From: CAYREX01 sp964423505 | Lineage (GTDB): Bacteria; Fermentibacterota; Fermentibacteria; Fermentibacterales; JCC-6 | NCBI GenBank assembly: GCA_964423505.1 | Contig: CAYREX010000016.1 | Span: 1 to 64,000 of the forward strand | Length of the DNA stretch: 64,000 nucleotides | Direction: 5' to 3' | Shown: piece after piece, positions 41,726 through 51,123 of the stretch | How positions within the stretch are numbered: position 1 is the stretch's first letter | How the letters are laid out: each line of letters begins with the position of its first letter | The notes under the pieces: model-generated | Told to the model about the DNA's origin: nothing | The model's input: only the letters and a program-made list of their open reading frames with translations | Database searches by the model: none | Program-made: the position numbers and the translations under genes

Positions 41726-44700
41726 TTATAACCCCGGGGTGACCTTCGGGGAATGCCGGAGCACATCGGCGATGCGGGATACGGCGGCCTCCTCGTCCAC
41801 TCCCCTGACCGAGACCCTGAGCACGGCCCTGCCCGTCGGCTCCACCTCCAGGCGCACGCCGCTCCCGGGGAACGCGTAGCCCTCGCTGAGCGACTCCGGC
41901 GGGAAGACTATCCTGGCCGCACCGCCCGAGACCACCACCTCCTCGGCGCCTGCCCTCCTTGCAAGCAGGTGCACCCTCGCCCTCCTCGCGCAGCTCAGAA
42001 CGGGCTGGTCCGGGTCGCCCCACCTGTCCCGCAGGCTCTCCAGCCAGCCGTCTATGGCCTCCTCCGACCCGGCCCTCCAGACCGCCCGGTACATCCTGAC
42101 CCTGTCGGCCACATCCGGCATGTACGACTCCGGGATGTAGGTCTCCCCCGGTATCTCCACGCGGACGGTTCGTCTGACCTCCTCGCCCATTCCCTCCAGC
42201 CTGCGCGACTCCTGCCTGAGGAGCTCCTCGAACATGGCGTATCCGATGGATATCATCTGGCCGTGCTGCGAGGCGCCCAGCAGCTCCCCGGCGCCCCTGA
42301 GCTCCAGGTCGCGCATGGCTATGCTCCATCCGGAGCCAAGCTGCGTGTAGCGCTGGATGGCGTCCAGCCTCGCCCGGGCCTCCGGCGGCAGCCTGCGCAG
42401 CCCGGGTATCAGCAGGTAGCAGTAGGCCTGGTGATGGCTCCTGCCGACCCTGCCCCGCAGCTGGTAGAGCTCCGCCAGGCCGAAGGTGTGGGCGTCGTCT
42501 ATGAAGATGGTGTTCACCCGCGGGAGATCCAGGCCGCTCTCTATGATGGCGGTGGAGAGCAGGATGTCGAAGTCCCCCTCCATGAAGCCGTGCATGACGC
42601 TCTCCAGCTCGCCCGGGGGCATCTGGCCGTGGCCTACAGCTATCCTGACGCCGGGCAGAGCCCTCTCCAGGCGCTCGAGCGCACCATGGATGCTGTGTAT
42701 CCTGTTGTGTACGAAGAAGACCTGGCCGCCCCGCTCCAGCTCCCTGCCCACGGCCCTGGCCACGAGTCCCGGGTCGAACCTGGCTATCTCCGTGTGTATC
42801 GGGTACCTGTCCCTGGGCGGCGTGGTGATGAGCGAGATGTCCCTGAAGCCGGAGAGCGCCATGTGGAGAGTCCTCGGGATGGGCGTGGCGGTCATGGAGA
42901 GGGTGTCCACCGAGGTCCTCATCTCCCTGATGTACTCCTTCTGCCTCACGCCGAAGCGGTGCTCCTCGTCTATCACCAGGAGGCCCAGGTCGTGGAAGCG
43001 GACATCCTTCTGGAGGAGCCGGTGGGTGCCGACGACAATGTCCACCTCCCCCTCGGCCAGCCTCCTGAGGGTCTCCCTCTGCTCCGCCCTGCTGCGGAAC
43101 CTGCTCAGCATCTCCACCCTGACCGGGAACTCCGCCAGGCGGTCGCTGAAGGTGTTGTAGTGCTGCTCGGCGAGCACCGTGGTGGGTACCAGGACCGCCA
43201 CCTGCCTGCCGGCGTCGCAGGCCCTGAAGGCCGCCCTCACGGCCACCTCGGTCTTCCCGTAACCCACGTCGCCGCAGACCAGCCTGTCCATGGGCAGGTC
43301 CGTGTCGAAGTCGCCCATCACCCTGCGGATGGTCTTCATCTGGTCCGGCGTCTCCTCGTAGGGGAAGCTCTCCTCCAGGGAGGCCACCAGCCTGGACGGC
43401 GGAGGAGGCGGCTCCCTCCTCATGGCCTTCCTCTCGGCGTAGAGGGCGGCCAGGCGACCGGCTATCTCCCTGGCTCTCCGCCGTGCCCTGGAGACCCTCC
43501 CCTCCCACGACGTTCCGCCGATGACGTCCAGCCTGGGGGAGGCCTTCTCCGGAGCCATGTAGCGCTGCACCGAGCCTATCTCGCTCATGGGCACCAGCAG
43601 TCGGTCGCCGCCCCGGTACTCGATGGCCAGGCAGTCTAGGACCGTGCCGGAGGTCTCCACCCTCTCCAGCCCCCGGAAGCGGCCGATGCCGTACCTCTCG
43701 TGGACCACGAGGCTGCCCGGTGCGATGTCGTCCGCCGCCGCGTAGGCCTCACCCCCCCGGAACCTCCTTATCCTCTCCGGCCTGCGCCTGCGGGAGAGGA
43801 GCCGCCTCTCCGCGAGAACGGCGATGCCGGCATCCGGCATCCTGAAGCCCTCCGCTATTGGAAGGACGGCGAGCCCGACGTCCAGCCCCTCCGGAAGCAG
43901 CGAGGAGAAGGTCTCCATCTCCGCGCGGGAGTCGCAGAGCACGGCGACCCTCCCCTCCAGGCTCCACTCGGAGAGCCTGCGGACCATCTCCTCCCTGTGG
44001 CCGACGAAGCTCTCCTGGGGCACGGTGGGGTAATCGACGTCCGTCGACTCCCCCGGGTAGGGCTCCAGCTCCAGCAGCCGACCGCTGCGGCGGACGGACT
44101 CCTCCACTCCCGCCATGTCCAGGAACTGCTCGTCGAGGCCGAACGGCAGCCCGGCCTCCGCGAAGCCCTCGCGGTAGAAGGCGAGCGCGTCATCGGCGTG
44201 TGTCCTGACCCCCTGCCCGTCCATGACGACCAGGGTGCCGTCCTCCGGCAAATAGTCCAGGAAGCCTGCGAGACCCTCGAGGAACAGGGGCAGGTGGTGC
44301 TCTATCCCCGGAAAGCTGTTGGAGCTCCAGAGACGCTCCGAGAGCGGGTGGTCCTCCGGCAACCTCTCCATGGCGCTGTTCCAGTGGTCGGGGGTCAGGA
44401 ACGCCTCCCGGGCAGGAAGCAGCGTGCACTCCCTGAGCCTGCGGATGCTCCGCTGGGAGCGCAGGTCGAAGGTCCTGATGGACTCCAGCGTGTCGCCCAT
44501 CATCTCCAGGCGGACCGGGTTCTCCATACCGATGGAGGCCACGTCCACGATTCCGCCACGCCTGGCCCACCGGGCCTGCTCCCAGACGGAGGGCTCCCTG
44601 TCGTACCCGGCGGCCACCAGCCAGGCCTCCAGCTCCTCCAGCGGCATCCTCATGCCGGAGTAGAGCCTCAGGGAGGGCAGGTCGCCGGGAGCGGGGACCC

Positions 44701-45025
44701 GCTTGACCAGCGCGGCGGCCGGGGCGACGGCGACGGAGCCGGGCCTCGCTGCGGCAAGCGCGCAGAGGCACTCCACCCTGTCGGAGATGACGCCGGGGTG
44801 GGCCGGCTCCTCGGCCCATGGCATTGTCTCGTAGGCGGGGAAGTAGAGGACGTCGCCGAGGATGGCCCTCAGGTCGTCCCTGACCGCCTCGGCGTCCGCA
44901 GTTCCGGGTACCACGATGATGGTGGGGCCGGCGAGCCTGTGAGCCGCTGCGGCGGCCAGGGACCTGGCCGTGCCGAGCAGACCGCCGACGACGGTGCGCC
45001 TCCGGGAGGCGAGGCTGTCCAGCAT
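41726..45025 (-). CDS. mfd: Transcription-repair coupling factor Mfd
   Basis: Large ATPase of 1099 residues that removes stalled RNA polymerase and recruits UvrA. Order: UvrB-like N-terminal part (about 1-330), RNA-polymerase-interacting domain (about 400-470, with GSLVVHERYGIGRFRGL), RecG-like translocase with Walker A CGDVGYGKTEVA (about 535-545), DEEHRFGVRQKE, SMTATPIPRTL, QLRGRVGRS, and a C-terminal UvrA-mimic. Slightly short N-terminus; the ATG at 45025 is the first start. Frame is open for about 22 codons upstream without a start codon. Confidence 0.97.
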   Translation of the reverse strand: MLDSLASRRRTVVGGLLGTARSLAAAAAHRLAGPTIIVVPGTADAEAVRDDLRAILGDVLYFPAYETMPWAEEPAHPGVISDRVECLCALAAARPGSVAVAPAAALVKRVPAPGDLPSLRLYSGMRMPLEELEAWLVAAGYDREPSVWEQARWARRGGIVDVASIGMENPVRLEMMGDTLESIRTFDLRSQRSIRRLRECTLLPAREAFLTPDHWNSAMERLPEDHPLSERLWSSNSFPGIEHHLPLFLEGLAGFLDYLPEDGTLVVMDGQGVRTHADDALAFYREGFAEAGLPFGLDEQFLDMAGVEESVRRSGRLLELEPYPGESTDVDYPTVPQESFVGHREEMVRRLSEWSLEGRVAVLCDSRAEMETFSSLLPEGLDVGLAVLPIAEGFRMPDAGIAVLAERRLLSRRRRPERIRRFRGGEAYAAADDIAPGSLVVHERYGIGRFRGLERVETSGTVLDCLAIEYRGGDRLLVPMSEIGSVQRYMAPEKASPRLDVIGGTSWEGRVSRARRRAREIAGRLAALYAERKAMRREPPPPPSRLVASLEESFPYEETPDQMKTIRRVMGDFDTDLPMDRLVCGDVGYGKTEVAVRAAFRACDAGRQVAVLVPTTVLAEQHYNTFSDRLAEFPVRVEMLSRFRSRAEQRETLRRLAEGEVDIVVGTHRLLQKDVRFHDLGLLVIDEEHRFGVRQKEYIREMRTSVDTLSMTATPIPRTLHMALSGFRDISLITTPPRDRYPIHTEIARFDPGLVARAVGRELERGGQVFFVHNRIHSIHGALERLERALPGVRIAVGHGQMPPGELESVMHGFMEGDFDILLSTAIIESGLDLPRVNTIFIDDAHTFGLAELYQLRGRVGRSHHQAYCYLLIPGLRRLPPEARARLDAIQRYTQLGSGWSIAMRDLELRGAGELLGASQHGQMISIGYAMFEELLRQESRRLEGMGEEVRRTVRVEIPGETYIPESYMPDVADRVRMYRAVWRAGSEEAIDGWLESLRDRWGDPDQPVLSCARRARVHLLARRAGAEEVVVSGGAARIVFPPESLSEGYAFPGSGVRLEVEPTGRAVLRVSVRGVDEEAAVSRIADVLRHSPKVTPGL

Positions 45026-45092
45026 CCCGGAGAAGACGCCGTCCCAGAAGAGCTCGTCCGTGACCCAGTCGGCCCCGGTCCCGGCGGCCGGG

Positions 45093-46547
45093 TCATCCTT
45101 CGGCAGGTTCGACCTCCTGCCCGCCGCTCTCCGAGGCGGCTGTCTCCGTCGGTTGGGGCTCCGGAAGCGGCTCTGGCGAGAGGCTGCTCCACCAAGCCTC
45201 CAGCACCGGAAGCTGCTCCCGGAAGTCGGCCAGCTCCTCCCCCTCCAGCGGGTCCGCCGGCGGGACTATCTCGTTGGCAGGGTTCACGTAGGAGCCGCTC
45301 CTCTTCATCTCGAAGTGCAGATGCGGACCGGTTGAGAGGCCGGTGCTGCCGACGTAGCCTATCACCTCGCCCTGCCTGACGTAGGTGCCTATCTCCTGCC
45401 CGGAGGCGAAGGAGCTCATGTGGCCGTAGCCGGTCTCGTATCCGTTGGAGTGGCGTACCCGGACGATGTTCCCGTAGCCGCCGTGCCAGCCCCTCTGGGT
45501 TATGACCCCGTCGCCCACCGCGAAGATCTCCGTTCCCATGGGGGCGGCGTAGTCGACTCCCCTGTGGGCCCTGGTGTAGCCCAGCACCGGATGCATCCTG
45601 GCGTCGGAGTAGGGTGAGCTCACCCTCCCGAACGGGACCGGCATGCGGAGGAACATCGTCCGTAGAGATGCCCCATCGCGGTGGTAGTGGTCCAGGATGG
45701 CGGTTGTCTCGCCGTTCAATATCGTGTCCGGCATGTGGTAGTAGGGCAGCGCCTCGGTGATTCCGCCGAGGGCGAAGACGTACTTGGCCGCCAGTATCCT
45801 CCGGAAGGAGGTCTCGTCGGAGACCGGGAAGCGCGTCTCCTCCAGCAGCAGCCATATCCTGTCGCCGGGCTGGACGTCGTGATAGAAGTCTATGTCGTAG
45901 GCGAAGAGCCTGTTGGCGAGCTCGTCCTCCAGCTCCTTTACGTATGCCACCTCCCTGACCGAGTCCCGGTACGTGACCACCGACCCGGTGGGGGTCAGGT
46001 CCGACGGAAGGGCGCCCGAGGCGATGGCCTCCCAGACGGAAGTGTCGACCTCCAGGACCACCGCCCGCATCCTGGTCCAGCGGTCGGAGGGGACCCAGCT
46101 CCATTCGGTCGGGCTGCCGTCACCGTCGAAGACCACGCTGTAGTAACCTCTCGCGCTCCTGGGCCTGCCCCTCACCTCCGCAAGGGTGTCCCGCACGAAC
46201 CAGGCCTCCAGGGTGTCGCCCACATGCACCGATGTCCATCCGAGGCTGTCGATGAGCAGCCTGCAGCTCTCCGTGTACCTGGAGCCCTGCACCCCGGTCT
46301 CGAAGAGCAGCCCGCCCAGCGTTCCCCCCTCGCCAACGCATGCGCTGACCACGTCTACCGTGTCCGCGAGCACCGCCAGCAGCGAGTCCCGGAGGGGAGC
46401 CAGCTGCTCCTCGTGCCGCAGGCAGTCCCAGCAGCTCCCGGATGGCCCGGGACCTGAGCCGCCGAAGAGGATGGTAGCCAGCGCCCCGCCGACGAAGAGC
46501 AGGACCATCACCCATCTCGCTGACCTGGAGAGGCGCCCCCGGGTCAT
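45093..46547 (-). CDS. M23-family peptidoglycan endopeptidase
   Basis: Exported or membrane-anchored protein of 484 residues. N-terminal membrane helix (about 10-30), a middle part with OapA/LysM-like VTYRDSVREVAYVKELEDELANRLFAYDI and PGDRIWLLLEE, and a C-terminal LytM domain (about 320-420) with zinc ligands in HRGVDYAAP and PHLHFEM. Acidic Pro-rich tail. Cleaves peptide cross-links. It is upstream of mfd and the ftsEX genes in the same direction, so it could be the hydrolase that FtsEX controls. Confidence 0.93.
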   Translation of the reverse strand: MTRGRLSRSARWVMVLLFVGGALATILFGGSGPGPSGSCWDCLRHEEQLAPLRDSLLAVLADTVDVVSACVGEGGTLGGLLFETGVQGSRYTESCRLLIDSLGWTSVHVGDTLEAWFVRDTLAEVRGRPRSARGYYSVVFDGDGSPTEWSWVPSDRWTRMRAVVLEVDTSVWEAIASGALPSDLTPTGSVVTYRDSVREVAYVKELEDELANRLFAYDIDFYHDVQPGDRIWLLLEETRFPVSDETSFRRILAAKYVFALGGITEALPYYHMPDTILNGETTAILDHYHRDGASLRTMFLRMPVPFGRVSSPYSDARMHPVLGYTRAHRGVDYAAPMGTEIFAVGDGVITQRGWHGGYGNIVRVRHSNGYETGYGHMSSFASGQEIGTYVRQGEVIGYVGSTGLSTGPHLHFEMKRSGSYVNPANEIVPPADPLEGEELADFREQLPVLEAWWSSLSPEPLPEPQPTETAASESGGQEVEPAEG

Positions 46548-47761
46548 CGGCCCCCGCCGTCCCGTCCACCGCCGCTCAGGAGACGGGAGACCAGCCTTGC
46601 CGCCCTTCGCAGCCTTCCCGGGCGCTGCTCCGCATCACGCCTGGGCCTCTCCTCCAGGGACTCCATGAGCCGGGAGATGTCCACGTTCTCCCGGACGGTC
46701 CGCACCACCTCGGTTATCTTCAGCGACTCGCCCGGCTCCAGCTTGAAGACGCTCCGGTGTATGCGGGAGGCGGATCGCTCCAGAGACTCGCCGGTCCTGT
46801 AGAGCGGGATGCCCAGCTTCCGGCAGGAGCCGGCCACGTGCTCCTCCAGGCCGGTCTCCTCTCCGCAGAGAACGAGCGCACCGGGACCGTTCGGTATCGC
46901 CCCCGAGAGCCTCCGGGCGAGCACCGCGTCCACCACGTCCTGTCGGGTTGTGCTGAGGATGAGGGCCCGCTCCGGGTTCTCCGCGACGTCCTGGAGTATC
47001 TCGCTGCTGCTGCCGAAGCCGGTGATGAAGCCCTCCACCGGGGAGTCCGGGTCGCGCTCCCAGTCGATGACCGCCTCTACCCCCAGCTTCCGGCTGAGAA
47101 CTCCTAGCGACGGCCTGGCTATTGCACTGACGTAGGGGATGTAACCGAGAACGTCGATGCCCCGCTCCTCGAACCATGGATCGAGGTAGCGCCTCACGCT
47201 GTCGGTCTTGCCGGGCACGACCCTGTTGAAGACCACCCCGGCAACCGGCCTGCCTGCAAGCCGGAAGAGGCTGGAGCAGAGGGCGAAGCGGTCTATGGTC
47301 CCCCCTATCCCGGCGTCGAGCACCAGTATGACGGGGACGTCCAGCATGCTTGCCACGTCCGCATTGGAGAGGCCGAAGACGGAGCCGACCCCCGGGTGGC
47401 CGGTGCCCTCGACGACCACGATGCCCGCCATCTCCCGGAGCTTCCTGTACGCCCGCCTGACCAGCCTCGCTATGTCCCTGGGGGGCTCGCCGTCCAGGTA
47501 CCTCCTGCTGGCGCCCGAGGACATGCTGAACGGTGTCGAGAGCTCGAGGGGGATGTCCAGGCCGAGGGAGTTGGCGACCAGAAGGGTGTCCTCCCCCACC
47601 GAGACGCCGTCGACCAGGGCGGTCTTCTGGCCCAGCGGCTTCATGAAGGTGGCGCCGCCCTCGGCGTTCTCCATGAGCCAGGAGAGCAGACCCAGGCTGA
47701 GGGTTGTCTTGCCGGCGTTCATGGAGCTGCCGGCTACGTAGACGCCGCGGTTCCTGGGCAA
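46544..47761 (-). CDS. BioD-like/DRTGG-type protein (COG0857-like)
   Basis: P-loop protein of 405 residues. The N-terminal half is dethiobiotin-synthetase-like (Walker A AGSSMNAGKTT), as at the start of phosphate acetyltransferase; the second half (about 240-370) is a DRTGG-like domain (AIPNGPGALVLCGEE). No phosphotransacetylase domain follows. Family members are often regulators. TTG at 47761 is the best start, right after the upp stop. Confidence 0.75.
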   Translation of the reverse strand: MPRNRGVYVAGSSMNAGKTTLSLGLLSWLMENAEGGATFMKPLGQKTALVDGVSVGEDTLLVANSLGLDIPLELSTPFSMSSGASRRYLDGEPPRDIARLVRRAYRKLREMAGIVVVEGTGHPGVGSVFGLSNADVASMLDVPVILVLDAGIGGTIDRFALCSSLFRLAGRPVAGVVFNRVVPGKTDSVRRYLDPWFEERGIDVLGYIPYVSAIARPSLGVLSRKLGVEAVIDWERDPDSPVEGFITGFGSSSEILQDVAENPERALILSTTRQDVVDAVLARRLSGAIPNGPGALVLCGEETGLEEHVAGSCRKLGIPLYRTGESLERSASRIHRSVFKLEPGESLKITEVVRTVRENVDISRLMESLEERPRRDAEQRPGRLRRAARLVSRLLSGGGRDGGGR

Positions 47762-47765
47762 GGCT

Positions 47766-48389
47766 CTAGTGGTGGCCCTCGTCGAAGAGCCGGTCGCCGA
47801 AGTCGCCCAGTCCTGGCAGTATGAACCAGTTGGCGTCCAGCTCCCGGTCAACGGACGTGGTGATGAGTGTGACGTCGTCGTAGTCGTCCAGACGCCTTAT
47901 GCCCTCCGGTGCGGCCACGATGCTGACCAGGATGACCGGGCCGGCCCCCCTCTCCGCCAGGAAGTCCAGCGCCATGCAGGCGGTGCCGCCGGTGGCCAGC
48001 ATCGGGTCGAGCAGGATGATGCTCTTCCCCCTGAGGTTGTGCACCGAGTCGTAGAGCCACGAGGCATTGCCGGTGTCCTCGTCCCTCCTCAGCGCAACGA
48101 ACGCCGTGGAGGAGTCCGGCAGCAGCTCCTGGAAGGCGCCCAGCAGACCCAGCCCCGCCCGCATCACCGGTACTATCACCGGCCGCTCGGAGCACTTCTC
48201 GCCCAGGGTGCTCTCCATGGGCGTCTCGACGTTCACAGGTGCGGTGGGCAGGTTCCTCGTGGCCTCGACCGCCAGCAGCAGGCCGAGTCGGTGGGAGAGC
48301 CTCCTGAAGTCCTCAGGCCCTGTCCTCCTGTCCCGAAGCCTCGTCAGGATGTCCCTGGCGACGGGGTGCTCGAACTCGATTATCTCCAT
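47766..48389 (-). CDS. upp: Uracil phosphoribosyltransferase
   Basis: Salvage enzyme making UMP from uracil and PRPP; 207 residues, the normal length. Seen: VPVMRAGLGLL, DPMLATGGTACMALDFL (the PRPP motif) and late DANWFILPGLGDFGDRLF (the uracil-binding GLGDFGDR). Start at ATG 48389; the longer frame is antisense to tyrS. Divergent from tyrS. Confidence 0.97.
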   Translation of the reverse strand: MEIIEFEHPVARDILTRLRDRRTGPEDFRRLSHRLGLLLAVEATRNLPTAPVNVETPMESTLGEKCSERPVIVPVMRAGLGLLGAFQELLPDSSTAFVALRRDEDTGNASWLYDSVHNLRGKSIILLDPMLATGGTACMALDFLAERGAGPVILVSIVAAPEGIRRLDDYDDVTLITTSVDRELDANWFILPGLGDFGDRLFDEGHH

Positions 48390-48479
48390 CGGCTCCTCCG
48401 GGGCTATATTAGCGTTCGTTCCTGCAGGCGTGAACATAAGGTCGCGCGGGACACGCTGCCAGACGACCGGGAGGAAGAC

Positions 48480-49703
48480 ATGGAGCTGCTTGGGAAGCTG
48501 AAGGAGCGCGGACTCGTCTACCAGATGACCTCCGAGGAGATGCTCGGGGAGATGCTGGACGGCCCCCCGCAGAGCTTCTACATCGGCTTCGACTCCACGG
48601 CGCGCAGCCTGCATCTCGGCAACCTCGTGCCTATGGTCCTGGCACGGCACCTGCAGGCCGCCGGCCACCGTCCGCTCATGGTGGTGGGTGGCGGTACGGC
48701 CCTGGTGGGCGACCCCTCCGGCCGCAGCACGGAGAGGCCGCTCGTCGAGCCGGACGAGGTCGCCGAGTGGTCCGCGGCCATCGGCAGGCAGCTCGAGGGA
48801 TTCATGGATGGAGGCGGGGCCGATGCAGAGGTGCTCGACAACTCGGACTGGCTCCTGGACCTCTCCCTCGTGGACTTCCTGCGCGAGGTCGGCAAGCGCT
48901 TCAGCGTGAACCGGATGCTCACCGCCGAGTCGGTCAGGCTCCGCCTCGAGACCGGCATATCCTACCTGGAGTTCAGCTACAGCCTCCTCCAGGCCTACGA
49001 CTTCCTGCACCTCTACCGGGAGAGGGGCTGCCGCCTCCAGGCCGGAGGCTCCGACCAGTGGGGGAACATCGTCGCGGGCATAGACCTGGTCAGAAGGGTC
49101 TGCGGCGGAGAGGCCTGCGGCTTCACCTGCCCGCTAGTCACCACCTCCACCGGCGGGAAGATGAGCAAGACCCAGCCGGGCGGGGCGATATGGCTCGACC
49201 CGGAGATGACCTCCCCCTACGACTTTCACCAGTTCTGGATGAACGTGGACGACGCGGACGTCGGCCGCTTCCTCGGCCTCTACACCTTCCTGCCCATGGA
49301 CGAGGTAAGGGAGCTGGCCTCACTCGAGGGCTCCGACATCAGGAGGGCCAAGGGGCGACTGGCCCGTGAGGTCACCACGCTGGTCCACGGGGCCGAGGAG
49401 GCCGAGGCCGCCGAACGGGCCGCCAGGAGCCTCTTCGGCGGCGGACGGGACCTCTCCGAGGTGCCCACTCTGGAGCTGCCGGCCTCGAGGCTGCCGGAGG
49501 TGACTTGGCTGGACCTGTTCACGGAGACCGGTCTCTGCGGCAGCAGGGGCGAGGTCCGGAGGCTGGGCAGCCAGGGAGGCCTCTACGCCGACGACGTCCG
49601 GATAGAGGATCCCACCTCCCGAATAGACGTGGACGAGGACGGGAAGGCCGTCCTGATACGGGCCGGCAAGAAGCGATACTACCGGGTCGTCTTCGTCCGC
49701 TGA
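48480..49703 (+). CDS. tyrS: Tyrosyl-tRNA synthetase
   Basis: Class I synthetase of 407 residues. Seen: FYIGFDSTARSLHLGNLVPM with the HIGH variant HLGN, tyrosine-binding YLEFSYSLLQAYDF and AGGSDQWGNIVAG, KMSKT as KMSKS, and a C-terminal S4 domain (about 340-407, LFTETGLCGSRGEVRRLGSQGGLYADD). ATG at 48480 with GGGAGGAAG upstream. Only rightward gene in this part of the window. Confidence 0.97.
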   Translation: MELLGKLKERGLVYQMTSEEMLGEMLDGPPQSFYIGFDSTARSLHLGNLVPMVLARHLQAAGHRPLMVVGGGTALVGDPSGRSTERPLVEPDEVAEWSAAIGRQLEGFMDGGGADAEVLDNSDWLLDLSLVDFLREVGKRFSVNRMLTAESVRLRLETGISYLEFSYSLLQAYDFLHLYRERGCRLQAGGSDQWGNIVAGIDLVRRVCGGEACGFTCPLVTTSTGGKMSKTQPGGAIWLDPEMTSPYDFHQFWMNVDDADVGRFLGLYTFLPMDEVRELASLEGSDIRRAKGRLAREVTTLVHGAEEAEAAERAARSLFGGGRDLSEVPTLELPASRLPEVTWLDLFTETGLCGSRGEVRRLGSQGGLYADDVRIEDPTSRIDVDEDGKAVLIRAGKKRYYRVVFVR

Positions 49704-49836
49704 CCTACTACCGGGTCAGGAACACCCTTCCCCTCTGCAGCTCACCGCCGACCCGGGTGGTCAGCATGCCGCACCCCGGGGGGGTGTTTGCAGAGGCCGA
49801 TCACCACTCTGCCGCGGGGCCGGAGCGGGGATTGCG

Positions 49837-49905
49837 GAATTCAACCGCCTGCTCCGACCCCGTGGTTGAAAGAATTCAACCGCGTGCTGCGACCCCGGGG
49901 TTGAA
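49837..49905. repeat. Two tandem 34-base repeats, each with inverted ends
   Basis: Copies at 49837-49870 and 49872-49905 differ at only three positions. Each begins GAATTCAACC and ends GGTTGAA, giving TTCAACC/GGTTGAA inverted ends, so each copy, and also the junction, can fold. They lie between tyrS (+) and a leftward lipoprotein gene, whose stop follows the second copy directly. Confidence 0.85.
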
Positions 49906-50568
49906 TCAGCGGCCGGTGGAGCCTCCGGTGGAGCCTCCGGTGGAGCCGCGTCCGCCGGTGGAGCCGCCGGTGGAACCCCTGCCGCCGGAGGTGCCTCCGC
50001 GGCCGCCCGAGGTCCCGGAGCTCTCCAGGGCGTCTATCCTGTTGCTGAGCCAGCCTATGTTGTCCTCGTTCTCCTCGGCCATGGCCATGAGGCTGTCCAT
50101 CCGCGTTGAGAGCTCCGCGGTGAGCATGCCGAAGCCGCTGGTCTCCTGAGCGAGGCCGTCCAGGTCCTCGCCCATTCGCTGGACGTTCTCGGAGAGGGTC
50201 TCCATCCCCGTCATGATGACCCTGAGACTGTCGCTGAGCCCGGTCACCGCCTCGCCCAGCTCCTCGACCGCCGCCGGGTCGAGCATGGGCTGGGCGGGTC
50301 TGCCGTCCTCGCCCTCCCTGCCGTCCCCGGAGGGTGCGTAGACCATGGAGGAGGCCATCTCCTCCACCTCGTCCACAGCGTCCCGGACCGACTGCAGCTG
50401 GAACTCCAGCTCCTCGACCCTGCTCTCCAGGCCTCCGTCGCCGCCGCTCGCCACCACGGTCTCCAGAGAGTCGAGCCTGTCGACTATGTCACCCGTGCCC
50501 GGCATCGTGCACGAGCCGGCGAGTACCAGCGCGACCGCCATCGCCATCGAGTAGACGTACCTCTTCAT
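49906..50568 (-). CDS. Lipoprotein with coiled coils and Gly/Ser/Thr/Arg repeats
   Basis: Lipoprotein of 220 residues with lipobox VLAGSC (Cys at about 20). Two coiled-coil stretches follow (about 27-70 and 95-180, heptad-like with DIVDRLDSLETVV and LSDSLRVIMTGMETLSENVQRM), then a C-terminal tail of GGRGSTGG/GGSTGG repeats (about 185-220). Could be a trimeric or filamentous envelope protein. Function unknown. Follows the AMMECR1 gene. Confidence 0.75.
   Translation of the reverse strand: MKRYVYSMAMAVALVLAGSCTMPGTGDIVDRLDSLETVVASGGDGGLESRVEELEFQLQSVRDAVDEVEEMASSMVYAPSGDGREGEDGRPAQPMLDPAAVEELGEAVTGLSDSLRVIMTGMETLSENVQRMGEDLDGLAQETSGFGMLTAELSTRMDSLMAMAEENEDNIGWLSNRIDALESSGTSGGRGGTSGGRGSTGGSTGGRGSTGGSTGGSTGR
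49911..49999. repeat. Short tandem repeats coding the Gly/Ser/Thr/Arg tail
   Basis: Imperfect copies of a 12-base unit (GGTGGAGCCTCC as read on the plus strand), inside the lipoprotein's last codons. Prone to length variation. Confidence 0.7.
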
Positions 50569-50574
50569 ATCCTG

Positions 50575-51123
50575 CTATTCCCCCTTCCGGTCTCCGTCGC
50601 CGAAGACCTCCGCCGTGTAGGTGTAAAGGCTGACATCCGGCTTCCTCCATGCGTCGGGAGGCAGACCGGCCTTCATGCAGGTGTGGGCCAGGAAGGTCTC
50701 CCGGTCCCATCCCTCCTCCTCGGCCACCTGGGGGAGCAGAGTCCCCGAGAGCGGCCCCATCCTCACGTAGAGCCCGTGCTCTCCCGGTACCACGTCCTCC
50801 GGAGACGCCGGGACCATCGGGCTCAGAACCGATATGCTTATGTCCAGCGAGTCGACCTCGTCCGGCCTGACCGGCGGGAACCTCGGGTCGCGGACCGCCG
50901 CCGCCGACGCCATGTCCACGACCGTCCTCCCCAGGGTGCCGGTACCCTCGAAGTGACCGATGCAGCCGCGCAGGCAGCCGCGCCGCTTCAGCGTGACGAA
51001 GGCGCCGCCGGGTCCGGCTGCCGCCCCGCTATCCGGAGGCTCCGGTAGCGGCCTGCCGGATGCGGCGGCCTTCACCGCCCTCCGGGCGAGGTCCAGCAGC
51101 TCGCCCCGCTCCGCCCCGTTCAT
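50575..51123 (-). CDS. amrA: AMMECR1-domain protein (AmmeMemoRadiSam system A)
   Basis: Protein of 182 residues matching the AMMECR1 family. Seen: the hallmark LRGCIGHFEGTG (near 52), DISISVLSPM, and GPLSGTLLPQVAEEEGWD with the late HTCMKAGLPPDAW. Biochemical role not established. Overlaps its partner by four bases. The radical SAM partner of this system is not in the window. Confidence 0.92.
   Translation of the reverse strand: MNGAERGELLDLARRAVKAAASGRPLPEPPDSGAAAGPGGAFVTLKRRGCLRGCIGHFEGTGTLGRTVVDMASAAAVRDPRFPPVRPDEVDSLDISISVLSPMVPASPEDVVPGEHGLYVRMGPLSGTLLPQVAEEEGWDRETFLAHTCMKAGLPPDAWRKPDVSLYTYTAEVFGDGDRKGE

Noticed and set aside
41661..43508. Very long N-terminal extension of the 40026 lipoprotein frame
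   Set aside because: It runs in another frame across mfd, is Gly/Arg/Ala-rich and has no domain; the lipoprotein signal starts at TTG 41660.
41753..43639. Long rightward open frame opposite mfd
   Set aside because: Shadow of mfd caused by high G+C; composition has no real protein features.
49837..49905. CRISPR array
   Set aside because: Only two units, separated by one base instead of spacers, and no cas genes.
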